Of a stretch of 12,179 bases of DNA, positions 1 through 8,286 are shown piece after piece. This DNA comes from Proteobacteria bacterium UBA3588. Its GTDB lineage: Bacteria > Pseudomonadota > Gammaproteobacteria > Thiohalomonadales > Thiohalomonadaceae. Position numbers and translations under genes: made by a program. The notes below the pieces were generated by a model, which was not told where the DNA came from, did not search any database, and worked only from the letters and a program-made list of their open reading frames with translations. How positions within the stretch are numbered: the stretch's first letter is position 1; each line of letters starts with the position of its first letter. The stretch spans positions 1 through 12,179 of the forward strand of contig DFMR01000044.1 in NCBI GenBank assembly GCA_002376325.1, read 5' to 3'.

Positions 1-912
1 CTGCTCCTGATAGGTCCAAATCGGCCACTCGTCGTCATACATATTCAGCTCCGGCGTCACGCCGATAAGCTCCATATTCGACGTCCAGTAGGCATCGACG
101 GTTCCGACATCGCGCCAATAGGCCTGGTGGCCCGTAAGCGGGTCGCGGAACGGATAGGCCACGACCCGGTTCTTGCGAATGACATGCGGAATGATGTTCT
201 TGCCGAAGTCGCGGTCCGAATCCGGTTGACCGGCGTCGCGCGCCAGCTGCTCGAACAAAAACTTGGTATTGAAGACGTAGATACCCATCGAGGCCAGCGC
301 CTCGTCGGTGCGGCCGGGTATCGGCTGCGGCTGCGCTGGCTTTTCGGTGAAATCGGTAACGCGCCAGTCGTCGTCTACCGACATGACGCCGAAGGACTTG
401 GCCGTCTCCAGAGGGACCTCGAAGCAGCCGATCGTCAGATCCGCCTCCCGTTCCACATGGTAGGCAAGCATCGAACCGTAATCCATTTTGTAGACATGGT
501 CGCCTGCCAGGATCAACACATACTCCGGATTGTGCGCCCGAATGATGTCGAGATTCTGGTAGACCGCATCCGCGGTCCCCATGTACCAGCCGGCGTTGAT
601 ACGCTGCTGCGCCGGCAACAATTCGACAAATTCGCCAAATTCGGTACGGGAAAAGCTCCAGCCCAGCTGCAAATGGCGAATCAGGGAGTGCGATTTATAC
701 TGGGTCAGCACGCCGATCCGGCGGATACCGGAATTGAAGCAGTTGGACAGCGGGAAATCAATGATCCGAAATTTGCCGCCGAACGGTACCGCGGGCTTGG
801 CGCGCCACTGGGTCAGCCCTTTTAGGCGGGTACCGCTTCCTCCTGCCAGAATCAACGCCAGCGTATCCCGTGTAAGGCGGCTAACGAAGCGCGGTGTCTT
901 GAAATCAGGCAT
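1..912 (-). CDS. glgC: Glucose-1-phosphate adenylyltransferase (ADP-glucose pyrophosphorylase), C-terminus beyond window
   Basis: This enzyme makes ADP-glucose and pyrophosphate from glucose-1-phosphate and ATP, the committed and allosterically controlled step of bacterial glycogen synthesis in the cytosol. The visible 304 residues hold most of the nucleotidyltransferase domain. The N-terminal signature LILAGGSGTRLKGLT lies at about residues 20-34, followed by RAKPAVPFGGK, FRIIDFPLSNC, LPAQQR, the catalytic AGDHVYK (D133, matching E. coli D142), the substrate-binding FTEKPA lysine (K186, matching E. coli K195) and YWRDVGT. K31 matches the E. coli activator-site lysine K39. The reading frame stays open at base 1, so the C-terminal beta-helix domain (roughly 115 residues, judged by the family length near 420) is missing from the window, not from the gene. 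The ATG at 910-912 is chosen because it is preceded at good spacing by GAAGAGGGA. The gene is divergent from glgB. Identity is secure. Confidence 0.96.
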   Translation of the reverse strand, partial: MPDFKTPRFVSRLTRDTLALILAGGSGTRLKGLTQWRAKPAVPFGGKFRIIDFPLSNCFNSGIRRIGVLTQYKSHSLIRHLQLGWSFSRTEFGEFVELLPAQQRINAGWYMGTADAVYQNLDIIRAHNPEYVLILAGDHVYKMDYGSMLAYHVEREADLTIGCFEVPLETAKSFGVMSVDDDWRVTDFTEKPAQPQPIPGRTDEALASMGIYVFNTKFLFEQLARDAGQPDSDRDFGKNIIPHVIRKNRVVAYPFRDPLTGHQAYWRDVGTVDAYWTSNMELIGVTPELNMYDDEWPIWTYQEQ

Positions 913-1085
913 GCGGCTATCCCTCTTCGTTAGATTAATAGTTATTGCGCTTGGTATTGACTAGATACCTGATTGGCGCGATACCCGCAAGTACGTCACG
1001 CATGCGCCACACAAACTTGATAACATTCCGTTGTTGCTGTGGTATTAATACATAGCGCTTTATCCAAATTAAGCATAAGAATGCC
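913..1085. promoter_or_regulatory. Divergent glgC-glgB promoter region (173 bp)
   Basis: The two glycogen genes start back to back, so this stretch must carry both promoters. It is visibly more AT-rich than the flanking genes. It contains a perfect 10-bp palindrome GTATTAATAC at 1042-1051 and a perfect 8-bp palindrome CGCATGCG at 999-1006. A possible -35 for glgB is TTGATA at 1017-1022, with TATTAA at 1043-1048 as a poorly spaced (20 bp) -10. No convincing pair was found for glgC. The region assignment is certain from gene layout, but the individual promoter boxes are guesses. Confidence 0.6.
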
Positions 1086-3260
1086 ATGACTGAATTGCCA
1101 GACGATCACCGGCGGATACTTGAGGCCCGGCACCACGATCCCTTCACCGTCCTGGGACGCCACGACGAAGGTGGCGTCACGCTCGTCCGTTGCTTCGTCC
1201 CCGGCGCAGCCGATGCCGCCATCGAAGGAACGCAAGGCCCGTTAGCGCTGCAACGGCTGTACAACAGCGATCTATTCGAATGGCGCGGCGACGGCAGCGC
1301 GCTGCCGCAGCATTATCGCGTACATTGGCACGATAGCGTCGGCAACACCCACAACCACGGCGATCCCTACTGTTTTCCTCCACTACTCGGCGACCTCGAT
1401 CTCTACCTGTTCGGCGAGGGGCGGCACCACCACGCCCACCGCTTCCTCGGGGCCCATCCGCGCAGCGTCGAGGGCGTCGACGGGGTGCTGTTCGCCGTAT
1501 GGGCGCCCAATGCCGAACGCGTCAGCGTGGTGGGCGAATTCAACCGCTGGGACGGCCGCTGCCACCCGATGCGCAGCCGCGGCGGCGGCGGCGTGTGGGA
1601 GCTGTTCATCCCTGATTTGAGCGAAGGCGCGCTCTATAAGTTCGAGTTGCGCCACCGCGGCAGCGGCGCAGTGGTGGTCAAAACCGACCCCTACGGCCGT
1701 CGCTTCGAGCTGCGCCCCGCCACCGCCGCCATGGTCGACGCCGTTACCCGCTACCCGTGGCAGGACGGCGACTGGCTGCGCGCCCGCGCCGGTCGCGACT
1801 GGCTGCACGCCCCCATGTCCATCTATGAGATCCACCTGGGCTCGTGGCAGAAGGACCAGAACTACCATTTCCTCGGCTACCGCGAGCTGGCCGAACGGCT
1901 GGTGGACTACATCAAACCGTTGGGCTTTACCCACATCGAGCTGCTGCCGGTTACCGAGCACCCCCTGGACGCCTCCTGGGGCTACCAAAGCACCGGTTAT
2001 TTCGCCCCCACCAGCCGCTTCGGCCCTCCGGACGACCTGCGCTATTTCATCGACCTGTGCCACCAGAACGGCCTCGGCGTCATTCTGGACTGGGTGCCCG
2101 CCCATTTCCCGCGCGACGGCTACGCTCTGGCGCGCTTCGACGGCAGTCCCCTGTACGAACACGAGGATCCGCGCCGCGGCGAGCATCGCGACTGGGGCAC
2201 GCTGATCTTCAACTACGGCCGCAACGAGGTGAAGAATTTCCTCATTTCCAGCGCGGTTTATTGGATGGAGGAGTTCCATATCGACGCGCTACGCGTTGAC
2301 GCCGTCGCCTCCATGCTCTATCTGGACTACTCGCGCCAAGCGGGCGATTGGGCCCCCAACGTCTACGGCGGACGCGAGAATCTGGAGGCGATCACCTTCC
2401 TGCGTGAACTCAATAGCGTAGTACATGAACAGTTCCCCGGCGCCCTCACCATGGCCGAGGAATCGACCGCCTGGCCGATGGTGTCACGCCCGGTCAGCAT
2501 GGGCGGCCTGGGTTTTTCGATGAAATGGAACATGGGCTGGATGAACGACACCTTGAGCTATATGCATAAGGACCCGGTCCATCGCGCCTACCACCACGAC
2601 ATGCTCACCTTCGGTCTGCTCTACGCCTTCAGCGAAAATTTCATCCTGCCCTTCTCGCACGACGAAGTGGTGCACCAGAAACGCTCCATGCTGGACAAGA
2701 TGCCGGGCGACGAGTGGCAGCGCTTTGCCAACCTGCGCCTGCTCTACACCTACATGTTCACCATGCCGGGCAAGAAACTGCTGTTCATGGGCGATGAATT
2801 CGCCCATGGCGCCGAGTGGAACGACGACCAGCCGCTGGACTGGTATCTGCTGGACCGGCCCCAGCACCAAGGGGTGCAGCGTCTGGTGGCGGACCTCAAC
2901 CGCCTGCACCGCGAACAGCGCCCGCTGCACCGCTACGATTTCGAGGGCCAGGGGTTCGACTGGATCGACTGCCACGATCGCCAGCAATCGCTGCTCAGCT
3001 ATTTGCGCCGCGACGGTGACGAGATCGCCGTGGTGGCGCTCAACTTCACCCCGATGCCGCACCACAACTTCCGCCTCGGCGTGCCGCGTCCGGGCCGCTA
3101 CGAGGTGTTGTTCAACTCGGATTCCGCCTACTACGGCGGCGGCAACCTGGGCAACGCCGGTAGCGTGGATGCCGAAGCGATACCTGCCATGGGGCGCTCC
3201 TGGTCGCTATCGCTGACACTTCCGCCCCTGGCCGGAATCATCCTCAGGTTTCATCCGTAA
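1086..3260 (+). CDS. glgB: 1,4-alpha-glucan (glycogen) branching enzyme, GH13
   Basis: The enzyme cuts an alpha-1,4-glucan and re-attaches the piece through an alpha-1,6 bond, creating the branches of glycogen. At 724 residues it is full length (E. coli about 728). An N-terminal GlgB domain with HHDPFTVLGRH at 16-26 is followed by a CBM48 domain (about 130-220, FAVWAPNAERVSVVGEFNRWDG) and the GH13 barrel. All catalytic regions are intact: DWVPAHF (335-341), ALRVDAV with the nucleophile D405, MAEES with the acid/base E458, and SHDEVVH with D526. These numbers equal those of the E. coli enzyme, so the proteins are nearly collinear. The C-terminal beta domain ends with the typical SLSLTLPPLAGIILR. 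The ATG at 1086 has only a weak ribosome binding site (AAGA). An out-of-frame ATG CCA TGA at 1081-1089 overlaps it. glgC is divergent and no glgX or glgA is visible. Identity is secure. Confidence 0.98.
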   Translation: MTELPDDHRRILEARHHDPFTVLGRHDEGGVTLVRCFVPGAADAAIEGTQGPLALQRLYNSDLFEWRGDGSALPQHYRVHWHDSVGNTHNHGDPYCFPPLLGDLDLYLFGEGRHHHAHRFLGAHPRSVEGVDGVLFAVWAPNAERVSVVGEFNRWDGRCHPMRSRGGGGVWELFIPDLSEGALYKFELRHRGSGAVVVKTDPYGRRFELRPATAAMVDAVTRYPWQDGDWLRARAGRDWLHAPMSIYEIHLGSWQKDQNYHFLGYRELAERLVDYIKPLGFTHIELLPVTEHPLDASWGYQSTGYFAPTSRFGPPDDLRYFIDLCHQNGLGVILDWVPAHFPRDGYALARFDGSPLYEHEDPRRGEHRDWGTLIFNYGRNEVKNFLISSAVYWMEEFHIDALRVDAVASMLYLDYSRQAGDWAPNVYGGRENLEAITFLRELNSVVHEQFPGALTMAEESTAWPMVSRPVSMGGLGFSMKWNMGWMNDTLSYMHKDPVHRAYHHDMLTFGLLYAFSENFILPFSHDEVVHQKRSMLDKMPGDEWQRFANLRLLYTYMFTMPGKKLLFMGDEFAHGAEWNDDQPLDWYLLDRPQHQGVQRLVADLNRLHREQRPLHRYDFEGQGFDWIDCHDRQQSLLSYLRRDGDEIAVVALNFTPMPHHNFRLGVPRPGRYEVLFNSDSAYYGGGNLGNAGSVDAEAIPAMGRSWSLSLTLPPLAGIILRFHP

Positions 3261-3276
3261 GCCGGGCCGGGCCGGT

Positions 3277-3299
3277 GACCCGCGCTCTGTGCGCGGGTC
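3277..3299. terminator. GC-rich hairpin between the convergent glgB and DUF58 genes
   Basis: GACCCGCGC (3277-3285) and GCGCGGGTC (3291-3299) form a perfect 9-bp stem around a TCTGT loop, 16 bp after the glgB stop codon. The last cluster gene ends at 3335 on the other strand. The position between convergent genes suits a shared transcription stop. Neither side has a run of T, so it is not a classical intrinsic terminator and might instead be a 3'-end stabilising or Rho-assisted structure. Confidence 0.45.
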
Positions 3300-3334
3300 C
3301 CGCGGCATCGCCGTCGCGCATCACCGGGCGGAGA

Positions 3335-4645
3335 TCACAGCGTACCGCTGCGTTTGATGGAAAAATATTGATTGACCAACGCAACCGGCAACTGGCGCGG
3401 CGTGATGTCGAGCACGCGCGCGCCGTGGTGGCTGAGACGTTCATGGCTTTCGTGCCGGCGCGTCAGGTACTCCTCGGTGGCGTGAAAGCGTAGCGCATCG
3501 TCCAGCGAGTGGACCGGATGGGCGACCAGCTCGTCCAGCAGCGTTTCGCGCAAATCCGCCACCACCACCAGATGGCGCCCGCGCATCACGCGCACCGCCG
3601 CCTCCAGGTCCGAGTGATCCTCGTCGCGGGTATTGGTCAATACGACGATCAGCGCGCGCCGTCGTTGCAGCGCCATCACCTCGCCGGCGGCCGAGCGGTA
3701 GTCGGCGACGGCGGTCGTCGACTGCAGATCGTAGGTGGCATTCAGCAGCCCTGTCACCACCTGTGCGCCCTTGCGCGGCGCGAACCAGCGACGCACTCCG
3801 CCGAAGGCCATGAAACCGACCGCATCACCCTGACGCACGGAAACGTAGGCCAGCAGCAGCATGGCGTTGAGCGCTTCGTCCAGATGGACGCGCGCCGCGT
3901 CCGCGTGATGCATGCGCCGGCCGCAATCGACCATGAACAGTATCTGCTGGTCGCGCTCGTCCTGATATTCCCTGGAGATGAGCTTGCGATAACGGGAAGT
4001 GGCCTTCCAGTCGATCTGACGCAGCGAATCGCCGCTGTGGTATTCGCGCAATTGGTGGAAATCATTGCCCTCGCCGCGCCGCTGCCGGCGCCGCACCCCC
4101 ATTTGGCTCAAACGGTTATCGGTCGCCAGCAGCGCGTAGTTGGCGATCTCCGCAAAATTCGGATAGACGCGCAACAGCTGGGCGCTACCGGCGCGACGTC
4201 GCTCGCGCCACAGTCGCCACGGCGACGCCAGCCCGATGTCGGTACCGGGTACCTGGAACGCCCCGCGCGTCGGCGGTTTGAGCTGGTAACGAATCTCCAC
4301 ATCCTGTCCCGGCAGCAACATTGCGCTCAGCGGCATCCCGCACACCTCGAATTCCGGCGGGTGCAGATCATGCAGCACAAAGTCGACCGGCTGCCTGCCC
4401 GTATTGCATACGTTCAGGGTGACCGTCGACCATGCCGCTACCGGCAGATTGCGGTCGAGCCGACGCGTCACCTGCGGCGGGGACAGACGGCGCAGCCGCA
4501 TTAGATCGGCAAACGCCGCGGCGCCGAGTCCCACGGCAGCCAGCTGCCAGAGCGCGAGCAGCTCGCGCCACAGCGCCGCGGCCAATCCCAGCGCGAGCCA
4601 CGCCAGCGCCGCGCCGATCAGCCGTGGGCCGGGCGTCAATCTCAC
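3335..4645 (-). CDS. DUF58 domain protein, vWA-like partner of MoxR
   Basis: DUF58 proteins usually sit beside MoxR AAA+ ATPases and are thought to be their vWA-type partners. Their precise role is unknown. This 436-residue protein starts with a hydrophobic segment (about 7-48, probably two membrane passes), then a beta-rich region (about 55-150, NTGRQPV, PPTRGAF). The DUF58 core follows at 191-245 with GEGNDFHQLREY, GDSLRQIDWKATSR and REYQDER, leading into the vWA first strand FMVDCGRRM (237-245). The usual metal-binding DxSxS is replaced by DCGRR, so metal binding at this site is doubtful. The start is GTG at 4643-4645, overlapping the MoxR stop codon as GTGA, with GAGG ten bases upstream. 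It is the last gene of the seven-gene operon. Family assignment is secure, function inferred. Confidence 0.93.
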   Translation of the reverse strand: MRLTPGPRLIGAALAWLALGLAAALWRELLALWQLAAVGLGAAAFADLMRLRRLSPPQVTRRLDRNLPVAAWSTVTLNVCNTGRQPVDFVLHDLHPPEFEVCGMPLSAMLLPGQDVEIRYQLKPPTRGAFQVPGTDIGLASPWRLWRERRRAGSAQLLRVYPNFAEIANYALLATDNRLSQMGVRRRQRRGEGNDFHQLREYHSGDSLRQIDWKATSRYRKLISREYQDERDQQILFMVDCGRRMHHADAARVHLDEALNAMLLLAYVSVRQGDAVGFMAFGGVRRWFAPRKGAQVVTGLLNATYDLQSTTAVADYRSAAGEVMALQRRRALIVVLTNTRDEDHSDLEAAVRVMRGRHLVVVADLRETLLDELVAHPVHSLDDALRFHATEEYLTRRHESHERLSHHGARVLDITPRQLPVALVNQYFSIKRSGTL

Positions 4646-5625
4646 CGGCGCGGCGCCTCGACGTTGGCCAGCAGGTCGTTGAGAACGTCGTCGGGCCGAT
4701 AACCTTCAATCTCCAGATCGGCAGTGAGCTTGATGCGGTGACGCAGCACGGCCGGCGCGATCTGTTTCACGTCATCCGGCGTGACGAAGAAATTGCCGTT
4801 GGCGAGGGCCTGGGCACGGGCACAGCGCAGCAGCGCGATGGCGGCACGCGGTCCGGCACCGGTTTCGATGCCTTGCCAGTTGCGGCTGCCGCGCACGATG
4901 CGCACGATATATTCGAGGATCACCTCGTCGACGTCGACCTGCGCCGCCGCCTTTTGCACCGTCACCACGTCCTCCGGCGTGATCACCTGCGTGATCGCCG
5001 AAACATCCAGTTGATTGCCGACGGCATTGGCGGTCACCTGCCGCACCAGCTGGCGTTCTTCCACTTCGCTGGGATAGGCGATGTGGACGTTGAGCAGGAA
5101 ACGATCCAACTGCGCCTGGGGCAACGGATAGGTGCCTTCCTGCTCCACCGGATTTTGCGTCGCCATCACCAGGAACGGCTGGGCCAGCGGGAAGGCGCTG
5201 CCCTCGATGGTCACCTGCTCCTCCTGCATCGCCTCCAGCAGTGCCGACTGCGTTTTGGCCGGCGCCCGGTTGATCTCGTCGCCGAGCAGGAAATTGCAGA
5301 AGATCGGACCGCGCCGGATGCGGAAGGTCTCGGCCTTCATATCGAAGATGGCGTGTCCGGTGATATCGCTCGGCATCAGGTCGGGTGTGAACTGCACCCG
5401 CGAAAAATTGCCGCCGACCGCCTTGGCGAGGCTGCGCACCAGCAGCGTCTTCCCCAGTCCCGGCAACCCTTCCACCAGCACGTGTCCGCCCGCCACCAAG
5501 GCGACGATAAGCTCGCGGATCACGCGGCGCTGTCCAATCACGGTGCGGGCAATCATTGCCTCCAGGTTGCGGATCCGGGCACTGGCCGCGTCCAAGGTCT
5601 GTTGTGCTTCGCTCACAGCTGTCAT
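4642..5625 (-). CDS. MoxR-family AAA+ ATPase
   Basis: MoxR ATPases are AAA+ chaperone-like proteins that use ATP to remodel or mature partner proteins, commonly together with vWA/DUF58 proteins. The 327-residue protein has every expected motif: Walker A EGLPGLGKT (52-60), the MoxR-typical FTPDLMPSDITG (79-90), Walker B LLGDEINR (113-120, D116/E117), sensor 1 ATQNP (155-159), arginine finger in LDRF (R175) and sensor 2 GPRA (R260), ending with the lid domain. It has no membrane segment and should be cytosolic. ATG at 5623-5625 is preceded at ideal spacing by GAGGAAGGA, the best ribosome binding site in the cluster, in the 17-bp gap after the DUF4350 stop. This suggests MoxR is made in greater amount than its neighbours. 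Its stop overlaps the DUF58 start by 4 bp. Family secure; the substrate is unknown. Confidence 0.96.
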   Translation of the reverse strand: MTAVSEAQQTLDAASARIRNLEAMIARTVIGQRRVIRELIVALVAGGHVLVEGLPGLGKTLLVRSLAKAVGGNFSRVQFTPDLMPSDITGHAIFDMKAETFRIRRGPIFCNFLLGDEINRAPAKTQSALLEAMQEEQVTIEGSAFPLAQPFLVMATQNPVEQEGTYPLPQAQLDRFLLNVHIAYPSEVEERQLVRQVTANAVGNQLDVSAITQVITPEDVVTVQKAAAQVDVDEVILEYIVRIVRGSRNWQGIETGAGPRAAIALLRCARAQALANGNFFVTPDDVKQIAPAVLRHRIKLTADLEIEGYRPDDVLNDLLANVEAPRR

Positions 5626-5642
5626 CGTTTCGTCCTTCCTCG
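5626..5642 (-). promoter_or_regulatory. Strong ribosome binding site for moxR
   Basis: On the minus strand the only true gap between cluster genes (17 bp) is filled by GAGGAAGGA followed by CGAAACG and the MoxR ATG. All other junctions in the cluster overlap and have weaker sites, so this site likely raises ATPase output relative to the membrane proteins. Confidence 0.7.
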
Positions 5643-6788
5643 TTACAGCGTCATATCCAGAATCTGCAAATAGCCGCTCAGTTCGACAAAGTCCCGTTCC
5701 ACCCGATACTCGCCGTACAGCGCGCGTTCCACCGCCCGCTGCGACAGCCCGGCGCGCGCGGCGATCCAGACGCAGCGCTGCTCACGCGTCATCGCCCGCA
5801 GCAGATAGTGCTTGTTGAGCCAGGACTGTTCCAGCCGCAGCTGGTTGGCGCGAAACAGCTGCTGAGCGCTATCCAGCCGCCACAGAAAATTGGCGCTCGC
5901 CTCCAGATGTTCGCCGAGATCGCGGCGCGGCCGCTGTTGCGGCGGCAGCAACGGTCCGAGGCGCCCGCCCATGTGCCACAACCACAGCAACAGCGCCACC
6001 GCGCCGGCCGTCACCACCGTGGCGGCATATTGCCAGATCACCGCCGGCAGCGCGGGCATCTCCACGTCGTGCACGAACCACACCGGTGCGTGCTGCGGCA
6101 GGCCGGTCAACAGGGCCAGCGCCAAGGCATGGTCGTATTTGCCGATCTGCCGATTGGTGAGGAAATCATTGTCGCTCAGCACCGTCACCAGACCGTCCCC
6201 CAAGCGGTACTGCAACAGGCAGTAACCGTCGCCCCACGGTACTGCCGCCGTCGCCTTGCGGCCGGTCTCCTCCAGGTAACGGTAGGGGCTGAAGTGGATC
6301 TGCAGCGGCCGGGGATATTCGGCAAATTTGATCGCCGCCGTATCCGGCCGCTTCCGTTTCGAGTCAGCACCGGCCAGCTTCAAATGCACCCCCAGCTGCG
6401 CCAGAAATCCCTTCGCTCGCGTACCGTGCTGACCCAACAGCGAATCATCCGCCGCGACGATCAAACGTCCGCCCGCCTCAATCCAGTGGCGCAGTGCCTG
6501 CTGCCGTCTGGCGTCCGATATTTCCCAAAAACGGTAGACGACGAGCACCCCGTCAGCGGGCGGTAGCGAACGCCGCAGACGGGTACCGGCCACACTGGAG
6601 GCGTGGTCGCCCATTTTGTCGACAAAACGTTCCGCCGCCAGAAACGGGTCGCGCAGCGCCGTTTCGGTATAACCGCTGCGCACGGCACGGGTCGCCCACT
6701 CGAAGTGATGGCGGAACCAGTAGCCGCCCCAGATCGTGCCGCCGATGACGATGGCGACGGCAAGCAGCCGCAACAGGCGTTCAGTCAT
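5643..6788 (-). CDS. DUF4350 domain membrane protein
   Basis: DUF4350 proteins are membrane-anchored and of unknown function. Their core resembles the soluble domain of GldG-type transporter accessory proteins. This one has 381 residues. A first membrane segment lies at about 5-24. A large domain at about 45-247, probably extracytoplasmic, carries the typical PPADGVLVVY (76-85) and HWIEAGGRLIVAADD (101-115). A second membrane segment lies at about 248-272, followed by a helical C-terminal part (about 290-381) with ANQLRLEQSWL and AARAGLSQRAVERAL, probably cytosolic and so able to face MoxR. Topology is inferred from hydrophobicity. The ATG at 6786-6788 lies inside the end of the DUF4129 gene (8-bp overlap) with AAGG six bases upstream. 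Tight coupling on both sides puts it in the MoxR operon. Confidence 0.87.
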   Translation of the reverse strand: MTERLLRLLAVAIVIGGTIWGGYWFRHHFEWATRAVRSGYTETALRDPFLAAERFVDKMGDHASSVAGTRLRRSLPPADGVLVVYRFWEISDARRQQALRHWIEAGGRLIVAADDSLLGQHGTRAKGFLAQLGVHLKLAGADSKRKRPDTAAIKFAEYPRPLQIHFSPYRYLEETGRKATAAVPWGDGYCLLQYRLGDGLVTVLSDNDFLTNRQIGKYDHALALALLTGLPQHAPVWFVHDVEMPALPAVIWQYAATVVTAGAVALLLWLWHMGGRLGPLLPPQQRPRRDLGEHLEASANFLWRLDSAQQLFRANQLRLEQSWLNKHYLLRAMTREQRCVWIAARAGLSQRAVERALYGEYRVERDFVELSGYLQILDMTL

Positions 6789-8286
6789 CGCGGCCGCCTT
6801 CGTAGTACCGCCGCCACGAGTCGGTCAGCAGGGCGATATTGGCAGGCGTCGGCATCACATGGCCATAGGCGCAACGTGTCCATGCCTGGGTCAACTGGCT
6901 GAAGAATGCCGACTCCGGTTCGGAACGCTGGCTGCGCACCAGACGTTGGCACTCGCCCTCGGTCGCGCTCTCCGGGATGCGCAGATGGTAATCGTGCATC
7001 AGGCGCACCAGCGTAGCCCGGTAAAGCAGGCTGAGCGCAGCCCGCAGCTGTCCCGCCTCGACCAGGGCGTGAATAGCGCCGACCACGTCGTCGGGCAACG
7101 ACTCCGGCGTAATCGGCAAACCGAACAAAGTCGTCGCAATCGGCGCCGCGCGCGTGGTACGCCGCCGCGGCAACCATGCGCGCAGTTGGGCTACATACAT
7201 CAGCAACCATCCCAGAGCAAACGCCGCCGCCACCCACAGCAGATATTTCAACACCTCGGCGACGGCGGCGATCCAGGCGAACGGTTCCAGGCGCTTTTTT
7301 TCATCCGGCTTGCGCTTCGCTCCGATGTATTTCCAGTAGTGTTCGGTCTTCTCCTTGCCGAAGGCGGGATCGGCCAACACCTGTTTGATGGCGCTGCGGA
7401 CCTGCTCTGTGCCGATACCCGTCGTGACGTCGGCAGCGGACCGGGCGGCCTGCACCGTCGGCGTGCCGGACTCTGCCGCACGGGCGCCGCCGCACGGCAC
7501 CAGCCCCATGAACAGCAGCGCACAGCAGACCAGCGCGGCAGCGCGCGCCGCACGGAAGCGCGGCGCCATGTGGCGGAACGGCAGCTCCAGATCCCACGCC
7601 TCCAGTTGGGAACGACGGGTGAGGTAAAGCGCGAAGCCGCCGGCCACATAGAACGGCGCAATCACCGACATGGCCAGCAACCAGAAGCCGTTGGCAAGCC
7701 AGATCAGCAGCGGCCGGTCCCCCCCGGAGATCAACCACGGATGCTCCGGCAGTAACTGGCTCGGCAGCAGGTAAAGCAGCAACAACAGCAGGCCGAGGCC
7801 GAAGATCATCTCGAAATTGGCACCAACCAGCGTCAGCCAGATCCCCGCCGACTGGCCACCGCCGAGAACCTTGATCCGCTTGCGCCGTTGCGCCCCGTGC
7901 AGTCGCTCCAGTTGGGAAACCGGCAGAAACAGTGAGCGGTTGCCGCCCAGCCGCCACAACGACAGATTGGCGAGCAGTCGCGGCAGCAGCACCGTACGCC
8001 ACTGGCCGGCGAGCTCCCGCCACGACAGCGTCTCGCCGAACAGGCGCCGGCTCAGCCAAAACAGCAGCATCGGTTCGTACAGCGGCTTGCACCACCAGAG
8101 CGCCAGTCCGACCAACAGCGGGGAACGATGCAACAGCAACACCGCCAGCAGCGTGATCGGCAAGGCGGTCAGCCACCAAAGTCCCCACAACGGCATAAAC
8201 CATTGGCGCGCGATCACGAACCCCAGGTCCACCCCCTCCCAGGAGGTGCGGTAGCGCACGTTGGCCGCCATCTGTTCAAGCTGCAT
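6781..8286 (-). CDS. DUF4129 domain multi-pass membrane protein
   Basis: This 501-residue membrane protein has unknown molecular function. The N-terminal half (1-245) is very hydrophobic, with segments near 31-50, 55-75, 150-175 and 195-222. A fifth hydrophobic stretch (248-268) is followed by GARAAES, which resembles a signal-peptide cleavage site in mid-protein. Next comes a soluble stretch (about 270-335) with TGIGTEQVRSAIKQVL and EKTEHYWKY, a membrane segment near 340-365 and the DUF4129 domain (about 405-480), recognised by ALSLLYRATLVRLM, PESATEGECQRL and LTQAWTRCAYG. Other DUF4129 proteins have only the second half, so this looks like a long form. ATG at 8284-8286 overlaps the preceding gene by 11 bp. 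An ATG five codons later is possible, but MQLEQ followed by WEGVDLGF suits relatives I recall. The ribosome binding site is weak. Confidence 0.87.
   Translation of the reverse strand: MQLEQMAANVRYRTSWEGVDLGFVIARQWFMPLWGLWWLTALPITLLAVLLLHRSPLLVGLALWWCKPLYEPMLLFWLSRRLFGETLSWRELAGQWRTVLLPRLLANLSLWRLGGNRSLFLPVSQLERLHGAQRRKRIKVLGGGQSAGIWLTLVGANFEMIFGLGLLLLLLYLLPSQLLPEHPWLISGGDRPLLIWLANGFWLLAMSVIAPFYVAGGFALYLTRRSQLEAWDLELPFRHMAPRFRAARAAALVCCALLFMGLVPCGGARAAESGTPTVQAARSAADVTTGIGTEQVRSAIKQVLADPAFGKEKTEHYWKYIGAKRKPDEKKRLEPFAWIAAVAEVLKYLLWVAAAFALGWLLMYVAQLRAWLPRRRTTRAAPIATTLFGLPITPESLPDDVVGAIHALVEAGQLRAALSLLYRATLVRLMHDYHLRIPESATEGECQRLVRSQRSEPESAFFSQLTQAWTRCAYGHVMPTPANIALLTDSWRRYYEGGRDD

Noticed and set aside
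127..825. Long plus-strand open frame of 232 codons
   Set aside because: It lies opposite glgC, whose minus-strand frame has clear catalytic motifs. The antisense product has no recognisable domain and arises from GC-rich codon bias.
1383..2279. Minus-strand open frame of 298 codons inside glgB
   Set aside because: It is antisense to the GH13 barrel of an intact branching enzyme. Its Val/Ala/Gln-rich composition has no recognisable family.
4432..5673. Plus-strand open frame of 413 codons opposite moxR and DUF58
   Set aside because: The minus strand encodes MoxR with all AAA+ motifs. The plus-strand product is rich in Arg, His and Gln with no domain, typical of an antisense shadow.
7475..7515. 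Cysteine in LVPCGG of the DUF4129 protein as a lipoprotein site
   Set aside because: The residues before the Cys (V-P) do not fit a lipobox, and the segment is in the middle of the chain.
5556..7755. Two further long plus-strand frames (336 and 339 codons)
   Set aside because: They are opposite DUF4350 and DUF4129, which have family motifs, membrane helices and coupled starts. No ribosome binding site or domain supports the plus-strand frames.
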